Part shown: one piece after another, positions 11,808-22,826 of the stretch
Position numbering within the stretch: position 1 is the stretch's first letter
How the letters are laid out: each line of letters begins with the position of its first letter
Source: Megalobrama amblycephala
Lineage: Eukaryota; Chordata; Actinopteri; Cypriniformes; Xenocyprididae
DNA length: 64,000 nucleotides
Reading direction: 5' to 3'
Assembly (NCBI RefSeq): GCF_018812025.1
Contig: NC_063049.1
Span: forward strand, 18,343,758-18,407,757
Program-made: the position numbers and the translations under genes
Notes under the pieces: model-generated
What the model was told of the DNA's origin: nothing
The model's database searches: none
Seen by the model: the letters and a program-made list of their open reading frames with translations, nothing else

Positions 11808-12635
11808 CAGTCCAAAAGTTTGGAACCACTAAGATTTTTACTGTTTTTAAAAGAAGTTTCGTCTGCTCACCAAGGCTACGTTTATTTAATTAAAAATACA
11901 GTAAAAAACAGTAATATTGTGAAATATTATTACAATTTAAAATAACTGTGTACTATTTAAATATATTTGACAAAGTAATTTATTCCTGTGATGCAAAGCT
12001 GAATTTTCAGCATCATTACTCCAGTCTTCAGTGTCACATGATCCTTCAGAAATCATTCTAATATGCTGATTTGCTGCTCAATAAACATTTATGATTATTT
12101 TCAATGTTGAAAACAGTTGTGTACTTTTTTTTTCAGGATTCCTTGATGAATAGAAAGTTCAAAAGAACAGCATTTATCTGAAATACAAAGCTTCTGTAGC
12201 ATTATACACTACCGTTCAAAAGTTTGGGGTCAGTAAGAATTTTTAGATTAGATTAGATTTCAGATAAACACTGTTCTTTTGAATTTTCTATTCATCAAAT
12301 AATCCTGAAAAAAAATATTGTACACAAATATTTTGTACAATTGTACACATTAAATGTTTCTTGAGCAGCAGATCAGCATATTAGAATGATTTCTGAAGGA
12401 TCATGTGACACTGAAGACTGGAGTAACAATGCTGAAAATTCAGCTTTGCCATCACAGGAATAAATTACTTTGTGAAATATATTCAAATAGAAAATAGTTC
12501 TTTTAAATTGTAATAATATTTCACAATATTACTGTTTTTTACTGTATTTTTAATTAAATAAATGTAGCCTTGGTGAGCAGACAAAACTTCTTTTAAAAAC
12601 ATTAAAAATCTTAGTGGTTCCAAACTTTTGGACTG
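11808..12635. mobile_element. 828-bp palindromic TA-flanked MITE (Tc1/mariner-like)
   Basis: Ends CAGTCCAAAAGTTTGG and CCAAACTTTTGGACTG are inverted and flanked by TA on both sides. Complementarity extends over nearly the whole length: the 'ctccagtcttcagtgtcaca' block on the left arm recurs inverted at about 12400-12425. Near the centre (about 12210-12235) sits tacactaccgttcaaaag, which looks like an internal terminus of a related element. No coding capacity. Confidence 0.85.
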
Positions 12636-12639
12636 TACT

Positions 12640-13579
12640 GTATATGTGAGTGTGAGTGTGAATTGCCTGGCTGATGGGGAGTCTGAATATCAAGCATAAT
12701 CCCAGAGCTTTTCTGACAGCCTGCTGAAAGAGCAGTTGTGTGGTCACGCCTGATGTGACCTGAGGTGGCTATCATCAAGCAGTGGCTGATGAGTGATGAG
12801 AGGGGACATCTGCTCCTCATGTTCATCCTCTCACCCACATCTGGCTGACATTCAGACCAGCACAGCTTGCTGTCACACCCCATCAAAGGCCTGTGGACAG
12901 TGACAGTGTGTGACATGCAAGAACAAAGACAAGTGGTTCATACTGTACATGCTCAGTGCTTCGTATTAACAAAAGAGAAAAAGAGTTCACAGGATCAGCG
13001 TTGGGGCTTGTTCTCAAAGTGCATTTCAGAATACAGTTTGAAATTGTTTTATATGCCAGGTTTCTAGAGAACTTGCCTCAGGGGGCCAGATCCACACACA
13101 CCTCAACCTCCATCCAACCTGACTCTCAATCAATAAAGCAGCGTGGTTGCTTCAATCACATTTTTGATCCACATACTACACTGTAACTGTAAGATAAACA
13201 CTGCTATATACCAGAGAGGACACAACTATAGTGAAACACCTTACAATATGTTCTGTTGTACTCTGCTACAAGATAATTATTTATTATTTTTACAATTCTG
13301 AAGAAAATGTTAATGCTGTTGGCTCATGCCAAAATTACTGTTATGATGACATTATATTTCAGTTGCTATAGACATTCACAGCAGTGTCATCTTTGATTTT
13401 TAACAGGAAAGAAAGCGAGGCTGTGAGGGATAGACATACATTACTACAGTGGGTTGTACTGTTATTTAATGTGTTTTTGGATTGTTCTGCTGACGAAACA
13501 CTGCAAAAATATCTTTCCAAGAAATTTCAGTAGACAAAAACTCTAGACAACATGAGCTGTGCAAAAAATCTAGGAGCTT
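12640..13579. other. Non-coding interval
   Basis: No gene, TIR pair or tandem repeat recognised. Two minus-strand frames at 12550-12916 partly overlap the preceding palindrome and show no domain. Confidence 0.5.
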
Positions 13580-13811
13580 CCCTGTTGAAAAAACCAGCAT
13601 ATGCTGGTTAGGTATGTTTTGAAGCATGGCAGCTGTTTTGAGCTGGCTTATGCTTGTCCTTAGTTGGTCATGAGCTGGTTTAAGCTTAGGACGAGCACTT
13701 GACCAGCTTAAACCAGCTCATGACCAGCTAAGGACCAGCTTAAACCAGCTCAAACCAGCTGCCATGCTTCAAAACATACCTAACTAGCATATGCTGTTTT
13801 TTTCAACAGGG
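13580..13811. mobile_element. 232-bp hairpin MITE with CCAGCT repeats
   Basis: Ends CCCTGTTGAAAAAA and TTTTTTTCAACAGGG are inverted and the arms pair along most of the length: CAGCATATGCTGGTTAGG against CCTAACTAGCATATGCTG. The central part contains iterated ACCAGCT/AGCTGGT units. Transcribed RNA would fold into one long hairpin. Confidence 0.8.
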
Positions 13812-13914
13812 TTTATATAGCTTTTTACAGTGGATACTATTGAAAACACGGTAGGACTACCCCTCACAGCCTCGCTTTCATATCTGTCAATGCGCTGCTC
13901 TGAAAAATGTCTAC

Positions 13915-14035
13915 TGTTCTGAGTGTGTGTAGCTTGTTTCTAGGTTGTTCTGAGTGGTTGATAGTAAATTCTGGGTCGTTGAGTACTCTGGGTTGTTGCT
14001 AGCATGTTCTGGGTGGTTGCTAGAGTGTCAGTTTT
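13915..14035 (+). repeat. Minisatellite of about 33-bp units
   Basis: Diverged units of the form gttctgggtggttgctag recur three to four times between 13915 and 14035. Confidence 0.65.
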
Positions 14036-14039
14036 TTTT

Positions 14040-15045
14040 AAACCTCATTGGCGTATCACAAGCGAGTTGAGAAACAAAGTGACTATAGGATCAGGAGTTT
14101 GTTTGAATCCTCAACCAACCCTAAGTATGAGTAATATTGAATATGAATATTTGAATATGCAGTCCTCAAACCTACATCTCTGTGGATTCATTCTGCATAT
14201 TAACCTGTTTGGAGATGAGAGCTTAATTCAGCCCTGAGTTCACAATGTACCTCGTTTCAGAGGAAGCTTTGAAGGCAGCTTGTTTGGCCAGTCAAACACA
14301 GTTATGTTTATTAAGTCATAATGAATTTTGAGAAATATTGAGGATGATAACAGTGAACAGCGTGGTTCATTATTCAAAGTTACAATCTTCCTGAGACTGA
14401 GACAGTTGCTGGTGTTTCAGAGATCTGGTGCATGGGTGACTCTGAATCACTTCACAGGGATAAGACACATTCACATGCTAATTGTAGATCTGCAATTGTG
14501 TTAAAGTTCATGAAAATATTATTTTCAGTCATTCAAAAATGCTTTTTTTGTTGTTTTGTTTTGTTTTTTGATATATTAGTAATTGGCAACCTCTGACATT
14601 AGGTTTTGTTTTTCTCCAGACTCGTTGCAGGCTGAACCGCAAGACTACTAATCCACTCTTAGTTGTGACAAATCTGTGTATGCAAATGGAAAAGAAGAAA
14701 ATAGAAGCAAATGGAAAAACTCAAGAATGTTTCTGTGATTTGTCATCCACCTCATTACAGCATGTTCCGTTTCTATGCCTTTCATTTTGTATAATGGACT
14801 TAGTCACAGACCAATGGGTGGGCTTAGTCACTCTAAATGTATGCTGGCCAGTCTCTTGTTGTAGATTTGATACATTTCCCTTGCAGTAATCACCACAGAT
14901 GCCTGTTCTCCTCAGTCACAGCCCTCTGCCTTTAGCCCTGTTTGGATGTGACTCGTTTTCTCTGAGGAAATTAGTTTGTTTCACAGAACAAATCTTTGTT
15001 TTTGTTTTTGTTTTTTTGTTGTTGTTTTTTTTTTGGGGGGGGGAG
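14040..15045. other. Non-coding interval
   Basis: No gene recognised. It ends in a T-rich/G-rich low-complexity run at about 14998-15043. Short open frames at 14665-15182 are explained by this run plus the neighbouring transposase relic. Confidence 0.5.
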
Positions 15046-15358
15046 TCCATGCTTTCATGTTGTTTACGCCAAATTCTGACCCTACCATCAGAATGCCGCA
15101 GCAGAAATCGAGACTCATCAGAGCAGGCAACATTTTTCCAATATTCTGTTATCCAATTTTGGTGAGCCTGTGCAAATTGTAGCCTCTGTTTCCTGCTCTT
15201 TTCTGACAGGAGGGGATCGGTTGTAACGAGTGGTTATTTGAGTTCAGACTGTTCTCTTTAAACCATATAGAGATAGTTGTGCATTGAAATCAGCAGTTTC
15301 TGAAAAATACTCAGTCACCTGATGCTCAGTTTGAACTTCAGCAGATCGTCTTGACCAT
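15046..15358 (-). pseudogene. Tc1 transposase relic (minus strand)
   Basis: Read on the minus strand, the segment about 15046-15130 encodes the diagnostic block SDESRFLLRHSDGRVRIWRK, which contains the second catalytic Asp of the DDE domain. Sequence at 15200-15358 still resembles the upstream helix-turn-helix coding part, but frames are shifted and pieces deleted. It is a different Tc1 lineage from the neighbour at 15584-17279. A terminus of the same lineage may be the fragment at 19105-19180. Confidence 0.72.
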
Positions 15359-15583
15359 GGCTCTCTCTCAATTCCAAGAACATGGAGACCAGTAATGCCA
15401 GGTTACCTTGAAAGAACAAACTCAAACTTTTTGAAAATTAGTATTTATGTTTAATGTTACTTATGCTTTGTCAATGTTAGGATTCTTTTTAATATGCCAA
15501 TATAAATACTTAAGGCTTTCTCCAGTCACTTTATTAAAATTAAGCAAAACAAACAAATGTTTACTTTCAAAAGCAGTCATGTA

Positions 15584-17279
15584 CAGTGTTCAGCATAAAT
15601 GAGTACACCTCCTTTGAAAAGTAAGATTTTAAACAATATCTCAATGAACACAAAAACAATTTCCAAAATTTTGTACTCTAAGTTTTATATAACATCTGTT
15701 TAACTTATAACATGAAAGTAAGGTTAATAATATAACTTAGAGAACAAAATTTTCAGTTTTACTCAAATTAGAATGATGCAAAAATGAGTACACCCCACTG
15801 AAAGTCTCTGGAGCAAAGCTAAATTTTAGACTACAAATGTCTAATTTAACAAGAATTCAACCACAGGTGAGTCTAATTATTCATTACACAGGTGTCCAGC
15901 AGACAGTTGACTATAAAAGACCCTTCCCAATTCATGCTGTCAGCAATGGCACCACATGGAAGGGAAATATCAAGACCTGAGAAAGAAAATAATTTCTTTA
16001 CACCAAAAAGGTGAAGGCTACAAGAAGATCAGCAAAGCTTTACTTATCAGTCAGAATACTGTAGCAAAAGTGGTACAAAAATTGAAAAAAATGGAACTGC
16101 AACCATCTCACAGAGACATCCAGGTCATCCATGGAAGTTAACACCTCGACAGGAGCGTCTTCTGATGAGAAGTGTTGAAGAAAATTTGGCATGCAAGTTC
16201 ACTGCAGTTATCTAAAGAAGTAGAAAGCCAAACTGGGGTGACTATTTCCCGTCACACAATATGGCGTACACTGCAGAGGATTGGCATGCATGGGTGCCGT
16301 CCATGAAAGAAGCCTCTCCTAAAGCCCAGGCACAAAAAAGCCCATCTAGAGTTTGCCAGGGCCCATGCTGACAAAGATGAAGACTGCTGGGACTCTATAC
16401 TCTGGAGCGACGAGACCAAGATAAATGTTTTTGGAACTGATTGCTTCAGAACTGTATGGCGTCACAAAGGTGAGGAATACAAAGAAAAATGCATGGTGCC
16501 TACAGTGAAACATGGTGGTGGCAGTGTCCTTATGTGAGGCTACATGAGTTGCCGCTGATGTCGGGGAGCTGCATATCATTGATGGCATCATGAATTCACA
16601 GATCATGAATTCAAAGATGCTACCATCACTCCATCCCCTTGGTTGTTGTGTACTTTTCGAACATGACAATGATCCTAAACACACATCAAAGGCCACTGTT
16701 GGATTTCTGAAGAAGCACAGGGTGAAAGTAATTCAGTGGCCAAGTATGTCTCCTGATCTGAACCCAGTCGAACACCTATGGAGAATTCTGAAGAGACAAG
16801 TTGAGCATCACTCTCCATCCAGCATCCAGTCTATAAAAGAGGTCATTCTCAAATAATGGAAAAAGATAGATGTTGCAAAATGTCGCCAACTTGTTCATTC
16901 CATGCCTAGAAGACTTGGTGCCGTCATTAAAAATCATGGAGGCCATACAAAGTACTAGTAGTAGTTATACTCCAAGTGCAAGATAATGATTAGCTCTAAA
17001 CTAATTGGTGATGTAACATTGAGTCTTCCTGGCAGAACTTACGCTAGAGCTTTCATTTTTTGTTGTGGGGTGTACTCATTTTTGCATCATCCTAATTTGA
17101 GTAAAACTGAAAAGTGTAATCTAAGTTATATTATTAACCTTACTTTCATGTTATAAGATAAACAGATTTTATATTAAACTTATTCTTGTCAACATTTTGG
17201 AAATTGTTTTTGTGTTCATTGAGATATTGTTTAAAATGTTACTTTTCAAAGGGGGTGTACTCATTTACGCTGAGCACTG
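15584..17279 (+). mobile_element. Full-length Tc1-like transposon with IR/DR termini (inactive)
   Basis: The outer ends CAGTGTTCAGC and GCTGAGCACTG are inverted. Each end carries two copies of the transposase-binding-like direct repeat AAATGAGTACACC, at 15597-15609 and 15783-15795 on the left, and inverted at 17069-17081 and 17254-17266 on the right. The left flank is TA (15582-15583); the right flank reads CA, apparently mutated. TIRs are about 210 bp, as in Sleeping-Beauty-type IR/DR elements, and the length of 1696 bp is typical. Confidence 0.9.
15956..16958 (+). pseudogene. Tc1-like transposase pseudogene
   Basis: About 1.0 kb, the length expected for a transposase of about 335 residues. 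The N-terminal paired-like helix-turn-helix is visible (residues 1-45, ending [19 protein letters not shown]). The second-Asp region reads ILWSDETKINVFG (about 16398-16436). Further on are NDPKHTSKATVGFLKKH and WPSMSPDLNPVEHLWRILK, giving the DD34E layout, and the final GGHTKY-like end precedes TAG at 16956. It is broken by frameshifts after about 16100 and 16600, and by TGA at about 16534 where GGGSVLMW is expected. Confidence 0.9.
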
Positions 17280-17329
17280 CATTTGCAAGCTTTCAGAGGG
17301 AATCTCTTAAGTGAGAATGTGAAGTTTAA

Positions 17330-18850
17330 AGGTGATCTATTATGCCCTTTTTACAAGATGTAATATAAGTCTCAGGTGTCCCCAGAATGTGTTTGTGGCT
17401 TTTCAGCTCAAAATCGTATATCAAATATCTTTGGCTGGGAGAAAAAAATGCACTGATTTGGTGGCTGTATCTTTTAATCCAAATGAGCTCTTGCTCCCTA
17501 CCCCCAAGCTCACGATTCCAATACACTGAGGCATAAACAATACAGGAGAAGTTCACACAGCAAATATAACTCTCAAAATGGATCATTACAAACCGTTTGT
17601 GATGCAGCATATCAGATCACGTAGGTATGGCATGTTTGCTAACATTCCATTCTGAATGAGTTTCATAGCGTACTGCACGGCTTACTTGGCTAAAGCTAGA
17701 CACCGTTGGAAAGACTCAATAAGAATTAAGATGTGTTTATGAATTATACAGACTGCAAGCATTTTCAGGTTAAAAATGAAAATAATGACATGGCTCTGGT
17801 CTCCGTGAATACAGTAAGAAACAATGGTATCTTTAGCCACATTTAACAGTACATTAGCAACATGCTAACAAAACACATTCAGAAAAACAATTTGCAAACA
17901 TGACGAAATATATATGAAATTGGATCATGAACAGTTGTTACCGATCCATTTCTGAGAATCAACTTCTGGGCAAATATTGTGTTTTACTGACCCTCGTGTG
18001 CAAAGCAGTCTGGTGTAAAATGACTTACATACTGGTATATGAATAAATAAAATTACACCACTGCGTCCTTAGTGGCTCAGATGCCAGGAGTTTATGGAAA
18101 CTTGTGTGTTTACTGTTATAGCCAATTCCTGCTGTCCTGCTGTCCTGCAGAGTTTTGCTCCGATCCAACTCACCTTCCTCCACGTAGCTTTACTAATCCT
18201 GAATACATGTGTGTTTGATCACGGTTGTAGCAAACTGTGCAGGACCAGTGTTACTGGTACACCGTTGTCACTTGCGAAAACAAAAAGGCGCCGTGGGTGG
18301 AAACATACAGATTAAAGGGAGGTAATATTATAATAAGATGCGCTTCCTATGTCACAAGGGAGCTAAATCTGAGAGGCTCGTTTTTCATATGCTTGCAGAG
18401 AAAGGCTTACCAAAACAAAGTTACTGGATTGTCCTTTCTCATATTTTCTGGTTTGGTAGATGCACCCGGGACCACTAACCATTCAGAAATGTCCAGTTGC
18501 ATTTTAAAAGTTGTAACTTCTTCCTAAGTCTCTCCATCGGTGTCCAACTCCGGTTCGGACAATGTAAGGCTGAACACCGCTACTGACAATTTCTTACATT
18601 TTGGCTGCATGAGATTCTCCAGTTTTGTTATTGTTGAGTATCCAAAGCAGAAGCTGTTAAAGCTTCGCCCTCTTCTGGAAAAGCAGCTCATTTGCATTTA
18701 AAGGGACACACACAAATGGCGTGTTTTTGCTCACACCCAAATAGGGGCAAATTTCACAAGTTATAATAAAATAATTGTGGGGTATTTTGAGCTGAAACTT
18801 CACAGACACATTCTGGGGACACCAGAGACTTATATTAGGGTACAACGGGG
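17330..18850. mobile_element. TTAA-type DNA element with long inverted ends
   Basis: It starts after TTAA (17326-17329) with AGGTGATCTATTATG. The block tataagtctcaggtgtcccc ... tttcagctcaaaat (about 17360-17410) recurs inverted at about 18780-18838, so the TIRs exceed 70 bp. The right extreme is truncated near 18850. Internal blocks match 2540-2780 (inverted), 3115-3303 and 3308-4000. It contains the empty site (18656-18659, TTAA) used to date the insertion at 3308-4275. No intact coding region. Confidence 0.75.
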
Positions 18851-19104
18851 CTAAAGGAACACCCTAAGAAAAATGTGCTTTTCATTACTCCCATAGTGTA
18901 TGATTGCAGAAAAAAAAATATTTTTTATGTTTGTATTGAACACTGATGGAGCAAAAGATTTTGTGTGAAAATAATTCATAGAAGTTGTTTGTTTTGAGTA
19001 TAAAAGGCTCAACAGCATGAGGCAAAAGGCACAAAATACTTTAGCTAATATAATATATTTTTTAAATAATGTCTAAGTTAATACATGCTCAAAACAATCA
19101 CTTT

Positions 19105-19180
19105 AGATACTTTTTATTAGATATTTGCGTTAACGAGCAGTTGAACAGGTGTACTTAATAAAGTGTCCGGTGAGTGTATA
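19105..19180. mobile_element. Terminal fragment of a fish Tc1-like element
   Basis: The sequence gatatttgcgttaacgagca followed by aggtgtacttaataaagtg and tccggtgagtgtatat resembles the terminus of the Tc1 lineage whose transposase relic lies at 15046-15358. The rest of this copy is not recognisable. Confidence 0.45.
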
Positions 19181-19379
19181 TGTAGGCATACACGTATCAA
19201 ACATGTACTGTGTGTGCAGATTTCAGTGTTCTTTTATTGGGAACTTTGTTTTATTTTGCCAATATTTATTTCGTCAATATACAGTGCAGACATATAAATG
19301 AGCACATTTTATAATTTTGCAATTGTTTTACAGCAAAGTACAAAACATTTCTGACAGAACTACTACTGAACTGTTGTTG

Positions 19380-19405
19380 TTGTTTGTTTGTTTGTTTGTT
19401 TGTTT
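19380..19405. repeat. (TTTG)n microsatellite
   Basis: Six tandem GTTT units between T-rich runs. Confidence 0.9.
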
Positions 19406-19891
19406 TTTTTATAGAGAGAAATTGTAATAAATTATTTACATTTTGTTCATCACTTCTGTGTGGCATCACTGCTGTTTGACATTATTTACACAAGACTGAC
19501 TTTATCAGTCATGGAATACAACAGAGAGCTGCAGTATTGTCTTATTGCCAGCAATTGAACTGTCATCTGTAAAGCTGTTTATTGATTCTCTCTGTGACCT
19601 ACAGTGAGAGTTTACGCATGATCTGTCACTGCTCAGGTGAAAGATTTCAGTTTGCAACACTGCCGTATTGTGAAAAAAAAAAAAAAGCTTCCTGGGGGGA
19701 GATATTAGGCTTTTGTTTCTTTGTTACAGTGTGTTCTCTTTGCAGAAGCTTTTCTGTTAACTAAATGTGAAGGTATCTGATATGTTGTTTTCCACTTTCC
19801 CTCTTCTGCACATTAACACATGCACACATAAAGTGTTTTGAAAGGCAAGTGTGTAATTTAGTTTAGTTTGATGTGGAAATACAGACCTTAA

Positions 19892-20398
19892 AGGATTAGT
19901 TCACTGTAAAATGAAAATTACCCCATTTTTTACTTACTCTCAAGCCATCCTAGGTGTATATGACTTTCTTCTTTCTGACGAATACAATCGTAATTATATT
20001 AAAAATCACCCTGATGCTCCAAAGCTTAATAATGGCAGTGCACGGAAACCACCTGTTTGAAGTTCAAAAAATCCGTCCATCATAAACGTACTCCACATGG
20101 CTCCATGGTTTAATAAAGACCTTCCGAAGCGAAGCGATACGTTTGTGTAAGAAAAATATCCATATTTAACACATTATAAAGTAAAATAACTAGCTTCCGG
20201 CAGACCACCTTCCGTATTCAACTTAAGGAAAAAGCATAACTGGCATTGTGTTAGTTACGCTTGTTTTGTAAGACGTAGCATAAGTGTTTTGAACTGTTAG
20301 AGGCATTACACTTTCTTCTTAAGTTGAATATGGAAGGCAGTCTGGCAGAAGCTAGTTATTTCACTTTATAACGTGTTAAAAACGTGGCCTTTATTAAC
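19892..20398. mobile_element. TTAA foldback MITE, right arm truncated
   Basis: It begins after TTAA (19888-19891) with AGGATTAGTTCACTG. The arms pair: attcaacttaaggaaaaa at about 20218 against tttcttcttaagttgaat at about 20312, and actagcttccggcaga against tctggcagaagctagt. The right arm ends abruptly near 20398 where the GAACGTTC array begins, so the right terminus is lost. Confidence 0.7.
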
Positions 20399-21050
20399 TC
20401 CCCGTTTAAGTAAAAGTCCACCAAATAACATTCCCAAACCTTAAAAGAACTCCACATCGTGACCGTCTCTGAACATAGTGGGAACGTTACTAGACAACGT
20501 CCTTAACACCAGTGGGGACGTTCTGAGAATGTTCTGGGAATGTAAAATTTCTAGCGGGGTAACCTATCACCTGGTAACGTTCCCAGAACGTTCAGAGACG
20601 GTTCTTTTAAGGGTTGGGGGATGTTATTTGGTGGACCTTTAGGGAACATTCAGGACGTTCTGGGAAAATTTAGGGGACTATTACTATAGGACATTCTGTT
20701 GACTTCCCAAATGTCCTCTTTGTAACGTTCTCATGCGACCATAAAATAACCAAAATAGAACGTCCCCCTAAACTCATATTGGGAACGTTATTAAATGACC
20801 AACAGAGGACCATGTGGGAACGTTCTGTTAATGTCCCAAATATCCTTTTTGTAACGTTCTTTTTTGACCTTAAAATAACCAAAATGTAATGTTCATATAA
20901 GGGACCTTGAACTGCAGCACTTTCATTACCAAAAGAGGACGTTTTAGGAACGTCTCGAATGTTCTGTAAAGGTTTGGAATTTAGAGAACTTTTAGAGAAC
21001 GTTGTGCAAGGTCACGAGAACGTCGCCTTCTACGTGGGTAGTGGGCAAAT
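20399..21050. repeat. GAACGTTC-rich tandem array
   Basis: The palindromes AACGTT/GAACGTTC and their variants occur more than a dozen times. Two adjacent units share tttgtaacgttct...gacc...aaaataaccaaaat (about 20720-20757 and 20849-20886), giving a period near 129 bp. Other parts (gaccgtctctgaac against gttcagagacggttc) form inverted pairs. It has no coding capacity. Confidence 0.72.
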
Positions 21051-22184
21051 CAGAGGTGAGTTGAGAGTGACCATGCAGGTCAACATGTTATTTGTCATCC
21101 TTTTATTGCAGCTATTAAAGATAACATCCACCTGACCTGAGCAAGCCATGCTGTATAGCAACCACCAGACTACACACAGGGTATAAAAGCTCTTCTTTTC
21201 ACACTTAGTAAAAACTGATAGATTTTAATATGTGCCCCTGTGGAGATCTCCATGGTAACTGTTAGCATTGAGCTTGCAGAGCTTTAACTGGCGGCCACTG
21301 TGAGAGCTCTGCTGTGGATCTAAAACAGTGTGTGCCAAAGTCTGAGTCATGACTGAGTCACAACTCAGTCCTCCCTCACTGCCATTTGAGTACACCGACA
21401 TGCCCGCCCGTGTCTTTCTACACTGTGATCTGCACACCTCATACATCAAGAGCTCTGTTGGACCTGCGGAGCACAATACACTGCCCTGCCTCCCTCTTCC
21501 CACATCTCTAAACACTTCCTGTGGAGTGAATCATCTGTTTATTCTAATGCTCTGTGGATCATGCACAGTTCTATTGACTATGTCTAGCAACATTTTGGAA
21601 CAGATATATTAAAAGCAAATTATATGCAAGGGGTCTTAAAACTTGCTCAGGAACAGGACCCCTGGTGGATAAAAAAACAGAGCAGGGAACTGGTTACATG
21701 TGTAGCCCATTACATGCACTATGATGTTTACATTGTAAAGCCATTAAAATAATCATTTTTGATGAACAATGTAAAAAAAAAAAAATCCAAAGTAAAATAT
21801 ATGAAAATTATAAATAAAGTTTATTGGGGGTGTTTTACAAGAAAATACTATTTCAGTCTTTCTGCTTCAAAAAGGTGTTACTTACCATTTCTTTGTAATT
21901 TATTTGTGTGAAAATTGTTTAAAAGGAATTTTTTTTTCAGTGCACAGAATCATAAACTTTTGTATTTTATGTAATGTGTTTTAATGTGGGAGGGACAATG
22001 AAACATTTAGCTGAACTTTTAATCTTTATCTTAAGTTAACTCCATATTGTGTGTCTGTTTTTTTATTTTATTTTATTGTTTTATTTCATTTTATTTACAA
22101 ATAAAACAAACAATTCCTAGAAAAAGTAAGATTTAAATAAATGTTTTAAATTATTTATTGAATTATTTATTGGAAATAAATAAC
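21051..22184. other. Non-coding interval
   Basis: No gene recognised. A TATAAA-like stretch (gggtataaaagctc at 21179-21192) exists but no open frame with a domain follows. About 21600-22200 is AT-rich with homopolymer runs. Confidence 0.45.
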
Positions 22185-22826
22185 ATACACTATTAAAAAT
22201 AAAGTTTTTTTTATTGGTATCTCTGGTTCAACGAAGAACCTTTATAATCTATTAGGGATGTAACGATACCCTCATGTCACGATTCGGTACATATCACGAT
22301 ACTGAACTCACGAAATGATATTATTGTTATACTTCAAGACATATGGTAAAAGGTTAACAAAAATGAACTGTTGATTAAAATGCTAAATTTGGTATTACAT
22401 TGGGGTGGAAATTAATAGGCTTGGACTTGGTGCTGGTAACCCAATGCACAGGAAAATGTTGATACCAGAGTAAAAATATTCTTGATTCTGAAGCTGAAAA
22501 TACAGAAAAATACAAATATGTGTCACAATCACCTGTGAGAGTGCCCGTAATTGCCACCAGAGGGCATTCCAACCCAGACTATTGCCACACCATCAAGGAC
22601 TTCATTTCCCATAGTTCATTGCCCAGTTTAATCATCCATGATTGTTTACAGCTGTGTCTCATTAGCTCATTACCTCACCCTATGAGCCTGGTTCACTCAC
22701 TCATTCCCTGCGAAGTCTTGTATGTGTAACACTGCAATTCTGAGTGCTCCTTGTTTATCTGTTTAATGGTCTTTATCCTGTCTGCCTGTGTTCCTGTGCC
22801 CTGTTATTGGTTGGACTGTTTACCTG

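Noticed and set aside
21179..21612. Promoter with TATAAA followed by an 87-codon frame
   Set aside because: TATAAA occurs by chance in AT-rich DNA; the frame has no domain and no CpG or splice context supports transcription.
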